From Muricea muricata (lineage: Eukaryota; Cnidaria; Anthozoa; Malacalcyonacea; Plexauridae), in the NCBI GenBank assembly GCA_963855995.1, contig OY979724.1, forward strand, positions 10,678,532 to 10,742,531: 64,000 nt of DNA. The letters run 5' to 3'. This document shows, piece after piece, positions 36,000 through 46,300 of the stretch. The translations under genes were made by a program, and so were the position numbers. Position 1 is the stretch's first letter. The number at the start of each line of letters is the position of its first letter. The notes under the pieces are model-generated. The model saw nothing but the letters and a program-made list of their open reading frames with translations, did no database searches and had not been told where the DNA came from.

Positions 36000-38090
36000 A
36001 AATTCTGACTGCGTGTGTATTGTCTTAACATTTTCTTCAATATAAGATTAGCATCTTGAAGTCCTATTTATGGATTACAACAACAGCACGAGAACGAGTC
36101 GGTGATATTTCGATATTATTTTTTAGCTTTACCTTCATTTTAGAGTTTAGCTTTGTTTCATACCCAGAGTTTGCTTTTAGCCTAATTCAGAGAAGGGCGG
36201 GCTTTCGAGCTAATCGAGAAATATATTTGGCTTTGTTTTTGCTGTCGTCTCAAATACAAACATATAGTGCATGATGGATTAAGGGGGAACCGAACTCTAA
36301 ATTCTTAGACATCTAGCCGCATCTGCCGGGGCAGTAAATCATTTTAGCGTGTGTTTTGATAAGTAGGCTAAGATACTCGCCACTCATAATTACGCGGCAC
36401 GGATAATATGCGCTATTACATTCTTCCCAGCATTCAATTAAAAAAATACGCATATAAAGTCATCCTTCGCTGTAAGGCTACATGCTGATGAAATATATGC
36501 TACTTTGACCTTTTCCTTTTAGTCAAAAATGAATGAATAATGAAACTATGCTGAATTGACGAAATTTCATATCGACTGTTCGACTCTTTTAAAATCGCAC
36601 AAGAGATAAAGCTTTTAATAAAAACACAGTTATGAATCATCTCTTCATAATTTGGAGTCAACAAGGTTGTATATATGCGTGTGTATTTCTCTATTCTATC
36701 TGGAACTTCGCGCAAATGACCCCCAGCTAGTAGGAATTAGTTGAAGTCAAGTAATATAATTTGAGATAGATTTGATATTTGAAGCAATTTATGTATTACG
36801 GTGTGTGACTCCTTTTAGTTTGGCAAGCGGCGGGTGATAAGGATAGCATATACTTTGCTTGTTGAGAAATTCATGCGCATCTCAAAAGCATGTAGTTATA
36901 CTGAAAGATTATCCCATTATCTCGTGTTTATTTTGCAAACCAGCCTCTGGGCTTTCACTATATGCGTTAACAATATAAAAATACGAACAGAATGTTGGAG
37001 AATACATTCTCTATGTAGATGTCTGTTTTCTCGAAGTAATTAAGCATCCGAGTTTTCAGAATTTGCCTTGGAATAGCGTGATAATCCGTTAAAATAAAGA
37101 AATTTGGTTTAGCGCCAACTTAATATGAGTCGTGCAGAAGCAATTAAAAAATACTCAACAAATATAAGCGCCGTTCATTATTGCTTTTACCTATAACCAG
37201 TTTACTGACCCAGGAATTTAGATTCAAAAACGTGATTTTCTTCGTCACGAAGATATATTTCAAAGGTCACAAAAGCGCTAACTAATTAGGGAGTAATTCT
37301 TCACTAGTTTGCATGAGCAATGTCTGTATACACTCACCCAATATCTGGCACAAATTGTCGAGAGGCCACAGCGAGGCGTTCGGTAAAACTCACGAACACA
37401 CGAGGCGATATGATGTTCTTTTTCCGTCCACGGCAAATCCTGTTGGGGAGGAAATATATTTTCCTTGAGCAAACTTTGAACAAAAAAGTTGTTCTTTCCA
37501 GTGCGTACGAGGCGTGCGGCACTTCGACAACAAAATTAATGTCCTGTGCAAGGAAGCAAATCGAGACCGGATTTACGCAAGTATATATACTTTGAATTTT
37601 TAAACGGCAAGTTATGACAACAGCCTATTTAATGCGGTCAAATAGGGGTCAGACGAAAAGGCCAATAGTCACGCAATACGGGAAAAAAGATTAAATCCGC
37701 AGTGCTGATATACAGAGTCAAGGTAATGCCCAAATATTTATCGATGCCTAGAGAATTTCATCTTAAAAAACGTTCACCCGTAGGGCCATGGGATAGATAG
37801 CCGACAGCTGCTAGAAGTATCAGTGGGAGAGGACATAAGTGGGAGGGGGATATAAGTGGAGGGAGGGATTTGGGCAATGCGCGGTGTGCATTGATATTTG
37901 ACGTCAAAATTAGGATCGAAAATGGAAAAACGCAGTTTATGAATTATCGTCGGGAACGCCACGATGGTGATACCCTCAAGAATATTAAAATCACTAGTAC
38001 AGTATTTGGCCTTGATCTAAAGAGTTCTTTGTTTTAAAGAAGTAGCAAGCGAACTGAAGGAGAACAGTTGAAAGTGAATGCCAATGGCCC
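36000..38090. other. No recognised host gene
   Basis: Apart from a possible exon at 37333-37560 I see no conserved frame or shared repeat in this stretch. Confidence 0.45.
37333..37560 (-). CDS. Unrecognised possible exon
   Basis: A GC-richer 230-bp island is open on the minus strand in more than one frame and ends at a good donor (TATTGG/GTGAGT, about 37337-37342). One frame reads ENIFPPQQDLPWTEKEHHIA and SCVREFYRTPRCGLSTICAR, protein-like but of no family I know. No second exon was found; chance or old transposon sequence are alternatives. Confidence 0.25.
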
Positions 38091-38096
38091 AATGGA

Positions 38097-38375
38097 GTCA
38101 CTGACTATCTGCGGCAGCCAGAAATGCCACAGACTTGATTCAGGTTGTGGATTTTACCGTCTTCATGCAAGTTTGTAATCAGTCATCGGTCTCCTGTCTT
38201 CGTCAAGTTGCACGAAGCCTATGAAAATCCGACTTGATGTCTGATGGTACTTGATATTTGCAAACTTCCTGCATGCGCTTTTCAAGCAACTTGCTTTGAT
38301 AGCTTTAGTTGTGGACACTCAATAACATCAAGCCTGTTGACAACTTGCAGCAGACTTGTTATCACCAAGCTGAGG
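38097..38375. repeat. Dispersed repeat, family G copy 1
   Basis: CCACAGACTTGATTCAGGTT, CATCAAGCCTGTTGACAACT and GCAGCAGACTTGTTATCA are shared in order with 54040-54310, 57355-57835 and 62325-62600. Confidence 0.75.
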
Positions 38376-38436
38376 CAGGAGCGCAAATAGAGACTCCGTC
38401 AGGCGTCATATCGGCTTAAGGACTACTTGGCAACAG

Positions 38437-38613
38437 CATAGATCGCGGAATCGGAAAGTTTTCTCAAAATCGCCGTTTATTTGACATTTTCCTAATTCCT
38501 TATAAAATCCCGTATGTGTACTTGCCAGAAGTAAACGTGCGTATGACGCACCCAAGCCATCCACGTAAGACAAGAAATACCCAGAGTTGCACATCTATGT
38601 ATCCTTAATCTGT
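38437..38613. mobile_element. hAT-like non-autonomous element (family H), 177 bp
   Basis: Flanked by identical GGCAACAG at 38429-38436 and 38614-38621. Ends CATAGATCGCGG and CCTTAATCTGT; interior AAAATCGCCGTTTA, then CTTGCCAGA, is shared with 11070-11559, and the right end matches the truncated copy at the window end in reverse complement. Confidence 0.85.
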
Positions 38614-39162
38614 GGCAACAGTAAGCTCAAAGTTCTTTGGTACAGCTGTAGAACGACAGGAATTTTCTAAATAATTTCTATATGTTATACAACATGGATA
38701 GTTGAAATGGACAGCACACTATAGCTGGCATCAGCATTCGTGATGTCACGAGTGTTGTAGCGGTTTTCGTAAACGGAGTCTTTGGTAGCTGCAAATGAAA
38801 TGGCGTCCCAAAAACTACCGTTGATTGAACTGAAATTTGGGATGCAGGTTTAATTGCATTGAGTTCTTGAAATATTTGCTAAAATTGACTTGGAATACTT
38901 AGATATTTCATAATAGAATAATCATTTGTTTCTGAGTTAAAATCTTAAGCTGTATATCGCAACGAGTGCTGTTATTTGAGAATTTTGTGATGTCATGATT
39001 TGCAAGCAGGTTGCAACGCCATCAGCATGCTGAAAAAATCAGACGCGACAACGAGCTTCCCACCAACTTTTTTAACTATCCATGGCTACAATCACGAATA
39101 TATTGTTATTTAATTCTAGTCCCAAATTCGTGATGATCATAGACGGCCCATTCGTGGCTCAT

Positions 39163-39275
39163 TAACGTTCGCATTGGCCAGAAAATACATTTTACTGGCT
39201 GGCACAATAACGGTAATGGTAATGGCTATTATTATGCCAGCCAGTAAAATGCATTTGCTGGCCAATACGGACGTT
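39163..39275. mobile_element. Foldback element
   Basis: AACGTTCGCATTGGCCAG and CATTTTACTGGCTGGCA are mirrored by TGCCAGCCAGTAAAATG and CTGGCCAATACGGACGTT around a short A/T-rich and GGTAATGGTAATGG loop. Confidence 0.75.
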
Positions 39276-40613
39276 AAACTGGCTGGTCGCAGCCAGTCAA
39301 GTGCATAATAATAGGGCGACACTTTAAAATGGAATTACTCGCAATTTCTCTGGGCTTAAATACAATAAATGAATATAAATTGCTTCGTCATGCTACATAA
39401 ACCTCTATACTTAAAAAACTATCGCATTTTTCAACGTGTACACAACAATTTGCGTCCAATACCGAGCGCAAACATTTTCGCGGGGTTTTTTACGTTTGTA
39501 ACGTGACGTTTGGCCGTTTGAAACGGAAGCCATTTATAACTGCAAAACTCGATGGTTCTGTAACTGCAACTGTCATGTTATGTCGTGTGTTGTTGATTAT
39601 TTTGATAACCCTAGCTTACACAACGCAGGAATAACATTTCTCATCATTGATTGGGGGGGGGGGGAGTTCATATTATAGATGAAAAACTTGAGAAAATATG
39701 CCTTTCCAATCATTTTTGCCCACGATTGTAGCCACGGCCCAGGTTTTGTATTAGGTCCGCCTCATTTTTTACTCCCAGCAAACTTCCGAAAGGGGAACAG
39801 ACTTATCCTAGGAGATATGCTCTCAGGGGGGGGGAGGTATTGCTGTGGGAGGATTTTCTGTTGGGGGGGGCATCTTATCACATTGGAATTTATCTAATGT
39901 TCCCGAAACAATGAGTAAATCAGCGTGAAAAAGCCAAGTTGTTTTTTACTCGCTAAAACACCGAAAGGTGCTGGCGCATTGCGGTCTCTTTGAAATTTGG
40001 CAAGGGGTCTGCATCACCAGTTTGCAGTTAGATCATTTAACCTCCTACAATATTGCTATAATTTGAGCATTTTTCTCTTTGGATTTGGTTCAAGGTCGTA
40101 GACTCTTTTTTTTTAGTACGACAGAGTATAAAAGAAATTATATCATTTCTGACACATTCCCATCATCATTCTTTTCCTGTTATCTTTTATGTTCAAGTGC
40201 TTGATTGGGCATTTGTCCACAACAATCAAATATCGAGACCTATATTTAGTAACTCTTAAAAGCCACAGGAAATTAGATGGGAACAAGGTGGCTAAATTCA
40301 TCTTGATGTTCCAATATAATAATGCATTTCAAATGCGGATTCTAGGTGATGTTACACAAAATTTTATTGGCTCGAAATTTTTCCAACATTTTCTATGCAT
40401 TTGATGTCATTACGAGCAAGCTCTATTAAGTTTCCCGTGCCGAAAAACTAAGAGAACCGCGAAGCGGAACGGCGATTGAGGGGAATACTTAAATTGTTAA
40501 AATAGTTTGGGTCCCGAAAAAATTTCTTTAAATTTCTTCCTCAAATTAGAATACAAAATAAGAGGTTATTTGTTATGTTCATTGACTTTTTCATCTCAGA
40601 TTTGAAATTTGGT

Positions 40614-41367
40614 ATACAGCTCATTCAAAAAAGGTTGTTTTTCTAAAAATGTAAACTGTAAACTATAAGCGCGCAAAGGATGACGGATTATTGCTTATTT
40701 TCACCTCTGAACCAGGGTTGGTAGTTTGGCCTATTAGAGACCAAATACCTCGATTTTGGCTTCTTTTTTTCTCGCTTGGCCTCAAAAAAAAAGTTTGGCT
40801 TTTTGGCTTCTTTCTATTTCAAAGTAATGCTTGGAAAATCTTAGTTTGATTTTATATGTTTAATCATCATAATAACGTAGGTATACTAATTGTGATATTA
40901 AAGGCATTTAGTATACATGAGGACTTTTAGTATATGAGGACTATTTAGTATTCATGGAATAAATTAGTTGTACTACGCAGTACACTAGACATCGCACTGG
41001 TTATAAAAGAAAAGCTGAACAGTGTCAATACCCAAAACTATTAGTAATGAGTTTGCGATAAATTTGGGCTTTTTAGTTTTTAGCATTTATTTGGCCGCGT
41101 TAGAAAACTTTTAGTTTGGCCTCTTTTGGTATATTTTGGCCTCTTTTTGCATAGCTATTTGGCTCCAAGCATGCGCAGGACCTACCAACCCTGCTCTAAA
41201 CACGGAATTTCTTTTAAACAGCATGGTCATGGAGGGCACATAGGAAACTTCGCGCAGATTTACTTGCTACACAGGTAATTCCTTGAGTATAAGGGCCTAT
41301 ATAAACAATAATCCATCATCCCTTGTGGGCTATAGCTCACAGTTACCTCGATTGAAATAGCTGTATA
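40614..41367. mobile_element. MITE, family D copy 4, interrupted by a nested hAT-like element
   Basis: ATACAGCTCATTCAAAAAAG at the left and TCGATTGAAATAGCTGTATA at the right. Family core GAGGGCACATAGGAAACTT at 41229. The copy is split at CTCTGAAC by 40713-41193. Confidence 0.82.
40713..41193. mobile_element. hAT-like non-autonomous element, 481 bp, nested
   Basis: Ends CAGGGTTGGTAG and CTACCAACCCTG are perfect; flanked by CTCTGAAC (40705-40712) and CTCTAAAC (41194-41201). Uninterrupted family D copies (32948-33196) read CTCTGAACAC at this site, confirming the insertion. The interior is rich in repeated TTTGGC/TTGGCCTC words. Confidence 0.88.
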
Positions 41368-41397
41368 ACAAAGCTCTGGTTTTCTTGAAATGTGGGA

Positions 41398-41558
41398 GCT
41401 AGCCCGACAATTTGGTCATGCCAGCCATGACAATGAACAAATTCTAAATCTTTGTTAATTTCTTTAGAAATCGATTGTTTCTACAATTTGACAGTCTGTT
41501 TCGCATAGCGTGGAAATCTCGTTCCCAGAGCAAGACCAAATCCTTGGGCTGGCTTCGC
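41398..41558. mobile_element. MITE, family C copy 2
   Basis: AGCCCGACAATTTGGTCATG at the left; AAGACCAAATCC and GGGCTGGCTTCGCTG at the right. Confidence 0.78.
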
Positions 41559-41559
41559 T

Positions 41560-42779
41560 GCTTTGTTACCGAGACCTCGGCAACTCGGTATATTTTGTGA
41601 TCACACCAGTGCCTGTGTGTGTTTACCTTGAATAACATCGATTGTCACGTGATCAGTCCATTTCGTGACAACAATCATATAGACTGCCATCGGATATTAC
41701 GTATTCTGTCATCTGATTGGCTCCTGTACTAGTAGGATATTGATAGCTCATGTCATACTGGTAGAGAAAACAAGACCGTGGCTCAAAGTTTTTCGATTGC
41801 AAAAAGCTTGTTTTGCTATTTTGGCAGCATTTCTTGGCCGTACACCTCAACTTAGTTTTTTAAGGTTAGAATACTAAAATACAGTTCTTTTACGAATTTA
41901 TACTATCAGCACATACACAACTCCATTTCGTAAAATACACACGCGAGAGCTATGGCTGAGCTAAAATTACTCGTGCTTACAACCTCTTTTCTCGCCTACC
42001 TTTCATATCGGGTGCCATATCCGCCAAAATTATATAAATACGATATTATTAGTTATCTAAATATCCTGTTATTATTTAGCTTATTTTTATTATCATTTTT
42101 TGGCTAATTTTTATTATTTTTATTATTCAGCTTATTTTCCCACCTTGTGAATTAAATTATCGCGATTTAATTGGCTATTCACGATCACGTGACATAAATT
42201 AGAAACCATTTTGCTTCTGTTAATCACTTATATCTTTTGTTTTCCTTCGTGAAACTTGTTAAAACTTAGTAACTGTCTTTGATAAAGAGAATGATAAGTC
42301 TGCCAAAAATTTAGAAACAAAGTACATTATATTTCATGAGAAATTTGATAATTTGGATCGAAAAATGCATTTCTATTTGACAACTAGTGCCAGTACTTTC
42401 CCGCGTTTTGGGATCAAATGCACAGAAAGAACAGCGCGACCAAAACAGAAAATTTGATTTCAGAGCTTCTTGAGGCTGTTTTCCACTAGGCGGAATTTTC
42501 CGCGCGCAGCGCAATTTTTCTTTGTTTGTGAGCTCTCAGGCAGGACTAATCATAGACCTTTGAACCTTACGTCACGCGGTTTTCAATGCACGTATGTAAA
42601 TACAAGGTAAATTTTTCCCACATGTTTCCCACAATGCATTGCAATTCATTGTTAAACTCTGGCGTGACGTGCATTTCTAACGTCTATTAAACGCGCTACG
42701 TGTTCCTATGAGTAGGCAAGCAGGCTACAAAACATATACTGGCCCCTAGTACATTAGTACTTCGAAGTAAAAGTAAGCA
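41560..42779. other. Upstream region of the LOG-family gene; no other gene
   Basis: AT-rich with TTATTATTTTTATTA stretches (42060-42130), then a more GC-rich part (42460-42780) directly before the start codon where the promoter is expected. No promoter element can be assigned with confidence. Confidence 0.4.
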
Positions 42780-45765
42780 ATGGGCTCCACAACAGATGCA
42801 GAAAAGCCAAAACTACGTAGTGTAGTTGTATACTGTGGTTCTACTATAGGAAACGAAGGATTTGTAAAAGTAGCACAAGGTAATTGACGTATACAACATT
42901 ATAAACATTGGATTTCAAAATTACAAGCAATTAGAAGCAATGTAGTCTGCCATCGGTTGGGGGGGGGGCTGATAACCACCAGGGAGGGAAGGCCCGGAAG
43001 GGATGCAAAAGGCCATCAAGTCAAATTTATCAAACTAAACCAGATGATTTAAATTATTTGTCAGGAATTATGTCCCCTCCAGAGACACCCCCCCCCCTCA
43101 TGGAAAATCTAACATTGTGCCAACAAGATGTGTTTGCAACAAATTTGTATACAGTAAACTTATCAAGAACTAACTTGTAATTGACCTTAGTCTCTTATAA
43201 TGACATCAAATGGGGAAAATTAGTGTTATAATTATGATATTACCAAGTTGCTACAAGGTTATTGCTCTCAATATCAGCTCAGGGTCAAACGTTTGTTAAC
43301 TTTGTTGTACACATGCCTATGACCTATCATTAAAAATTATAACTGTAGATCTTGGCAACTCCTTATTGAAACGCAACATCAGCCTGATATATGGTGGAGG
43401 CGCGAATGGCATTATGGGAGTTATTGCTAAGACGGTACATGAAGGTGGTGGAAACGTTGAAGGAATTATACCAAAATTCTTTCTCGGTTTGTGATTGTAC
43501 AAGCCTTAATGCCCAAACTCACATTTAACATTTTTTATAAATTGAAGGTTCAATATCAATTATAGAACTGAGCCTTATTTTGTTATATATATATAAAGAG
43601 CTTTTTTTAACAGTCAACACCTGACTGACCCCCACCCATAACTAGGCACTTGCCACATTTATGGATGTAAAGTTTAATTAGTAAATGCCCTATACACCAA
43701 GCTTAAGCCAAGGTAAACTTCTGGGGCCGGTTTTTCGAAGCCCGTTTAGCTTAAACGGTGGTTGAGCTCAAAATAGAAACCAAGTTTATAGATTCATTCA
43801 ACAACCAAACTAAAAGTTTTGAACTTTAATAGAATGATTATGCTTACAAGTACATATTCACTGCAAAATATTTCGACTGTTTAACGAGTGATGTAAAAGT
43901 GTTACTTAATTTTGACTTATCCACCGTTTACGTTAAACGGGCTTCAAACAACCGGCCCCCGTAATCCTACAATTTCAAATGCATTTAAATTGAACAAAGT
44001 TAAAACTTACATAGTTTGTAGCTTTCTAATGATAATCTCAGGGCATGAACTCAACACCCAAGTTGATACCTACAGCAGAAAAAATCAATTATGAGATTAA
44101 TAATGTTCCTCATTGAAAATGACCTGCTGTTACCCACATTATGGGAAGAAGTATGTTACTTGCATAATGTCAACAAAAAAACCCCCAACCAAACAAATCA
44201 TAGATCAAAGACCAGTTGTGTGCAGACCAGAGGTTGAGAATGTGTGGTAAAAGCAGGGAAAAACCTTCAGTTCGAAAAAAGTTCATGTTGCAAGAAGTGA
44301 TACTTGTCAGTAGATTGATTAGCTAATGCAGTAATTGGAAATTGTGAAATGGAAATTAATAATAGTGGTTATTTCTTTGAAAAATCTATGAAGGAACACC
44401 TCAAAAAGAATGGTATCGATATGCCCCTGTCAGACGCCCAAAGCTAATTTCCCAATAAAACTAATCCACTGATTGAATGATACAGTATTCGATATATGTT
44501 TATGCACAGACAGAGATCCTGAGTCAAGTTTAATTGGTCATACCACAATTGTTGATGACATGCACACAAGAAAAAGATTGTTTTGTGAAAAGGTGTGGTC
44601 AAAGACTGGCTGGCAGATAGTGCTGTCAGTCTGCTATACATGACATGCAAATCATCTGGTGTTGTGGGTATTTCATCTGTTGCAAAATTTGCAGGGGGTC
44701 CCCTGCTGCTTCTAAACACAATTTTACTAAGCTCTATTCCAGGGATGGATTTACTGGGACCCCTAGCCAAATGAGGTATAGGAGAAAGGTGAATGGGGCA
44801 TGATAAAGCAGAGATATAATGAAATACACACATACACTGCAGTGATTTAAGTAATGCAGTAATATGAAGTACAGTATTCCATAGCATAATAATCAAACTA
44901 CATCAAGTGTGCTAACATAGTTATTAAAGCTATCACGCCCCTCTCCCATATCAAACCATGCTGATTCCATCCCTGTGCTCTATTTGAAACCAGATAACAC
45001 TATTTTTGAAGAGAAAAGTGCAAGCATAACTGGATTAACAAAGCCATAATTGCTCATCTCATTTCCAGGGTGATGCATTTATTGCCTTACCAGGTGGAAT
45101 AGGCACACTAGAGGAAATAGTTGAAATGATATGTTGGTAAGTATATGGAAACAGAAAAACTACCATTAAATTACTACAATAACTGTATAATATTTTACTT
45201 ATTTTAGGTCGACTTTAAAACTTCACTCAAAACCTGTTGGAATTGTAAATGTTTTTAATTATTATGATGGACTACTGGATTGGGTATGTTTTGATTAAGA
45301 CTCATTTAAGAATTAAGAATACAACAAAATAATTAAACATTTTGTTCTACACAATTCGTAGGTTACAACACCATTAGGCAATATGCACCTATAGTAAATC
45401 TGGGTGAAGGTCAACCCTATTTGTAATGATGCTTATGTTGTGCTGAAGTGAGCAAATGATAGTAAATTGAATGTTTTTGCTACCAGTACATAAATTATTA
45501 ACTATTGATTTGTTGGGTTCAGACCCCATAATAAATTGAAATCCAAGTAGAGGCACAAGGTTTAGACCTGAGAATTTGATCACAAACTTCAGGCTACACA
45601 TCAATCTAAACATATTTAACACCGTTTCTTGTATTTGTTTAGCATAAGAAAGCACTAGATGTTGGATTCATAAGACCTTGTCATGCCAATGAATTTGAGG
45701 TTTCTGATAACATTGAACAATTGCTAGATGCTTTAGAAGCCAGGATAAAAAATGGATCTGGATGA
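42780..45765 (+). CDS. LOG-family protein (cytokinin riboside 5'-monophosphate phosphoribohydrolase-like)
   Basis: Complete gene of six exons: 42780-42879, 43349-43486, 44510-44592, 45069-45136, 45208-45283, 45643-45765; phases match and give 195 residues, the usual length for the family. A Rossmann-fold enzyme: plant and microbial members cleave nucleoside 5'-monophosphates such as cytokinin ribotides to free base and ribose 5-phosphate in the cytosol. Seen: N-terminal [25 protein letters not shown] (46-57), [13 protein letters not shown] (91-103) and the diagnostic [10 protein letters not shown] (114-123). No signal peptide. The ATG at 42780 immediately precedes the conserved strand. Donor GTTTGT after exon 2 is weak but the junction keeps phase and family sequence. 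Convergent with LYRM1, 535 bp apart. The animal substrate is unknown; the old label lysine decarboxylase is considered wrong for this family. Confidence 0.93.
43721..43960. mobile_element. MITE, family E copy 1
   Basis: GGGGCCGGTTTTTCGAAG and TTTAGCTTAAACGGTGG mirrored by CCACCGTTTACGTTAAACGG and CAAACAACCGGCCCCC. In intron 2 of the LOG-family gene. Confidence 0.82.
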
Positions 45766-45896
45766 TAGTATATATTATATATATATATCGATTCTGAAGA
45801 AGAGACTGTTTAAGTTAGATTTTATTTAATCCTGAGTGTAAAAATATTATTTTACAAATAACATGGTGTAATTGTTATCCTCATATAACATGCAGT

Positions 45897-46270
45897 CAGT
45901 ATAGGGAATGGACAGTAGGGCTGCAGTGCATCCAACCATTATGCAGTTTACTGGATGCAACCAGCCAGTTCAGTGTTGTTATTGGTCAGTAAATGTAATT
46001 GACTGGCTTGCATAATGGTAATGAAGGGTTCGAATTAGCGAGGAAAAATTGATGTGTAAAATTTCTTTACGAAAATCTCAAGGAAAATTGAGTTTTGCAC
46101 AGTTGCAAAATAAAATTTGCACATCGCCTGAAAAAATGATGTGCAACTTTTACTACTTAGGTCTAAACAATGTGCAAATTGCATAATTCGAACCCTGGTA
46201 ATGAGATACAAAATGTGATATGCATGGACACACAAACCTTTAGTGGCCCTACTTTCCATTCCCTATACTG
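45897..46270. mobile_element. Inverted-repeat element containing a nested element
   Basis: CAGTATAGGGAATGGACAGT and AGGGC at the left are mirrored by GCCCTACTTTCCATTCCCTA and TACTG at the right. No convincing target duplication. It occupies the gap between the ends of the LOG and LYRM1 genes. Confidence 0.8.
46025..46196. mobile_element. Nested 172-bp element with perfect 8-bp target duplication
   Basis: Ends AGGGTTCGAATTAGC and GCATAATTCGAACCCT; flanked by identical GGTAATGA at 46017-46024 and 46197-46204. hAT-like by target length. Confidence 0.87.
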
Positions 46271-46300
46271 TGATGCAATATTTTATATCTTACACATAAG

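Noticed and set aside
44444..44896. 150-codon minus-strand frame
   Set aside because: Antisense to LOG exon 3 and its introns; no domain, while the plus strand has clear family sequence.
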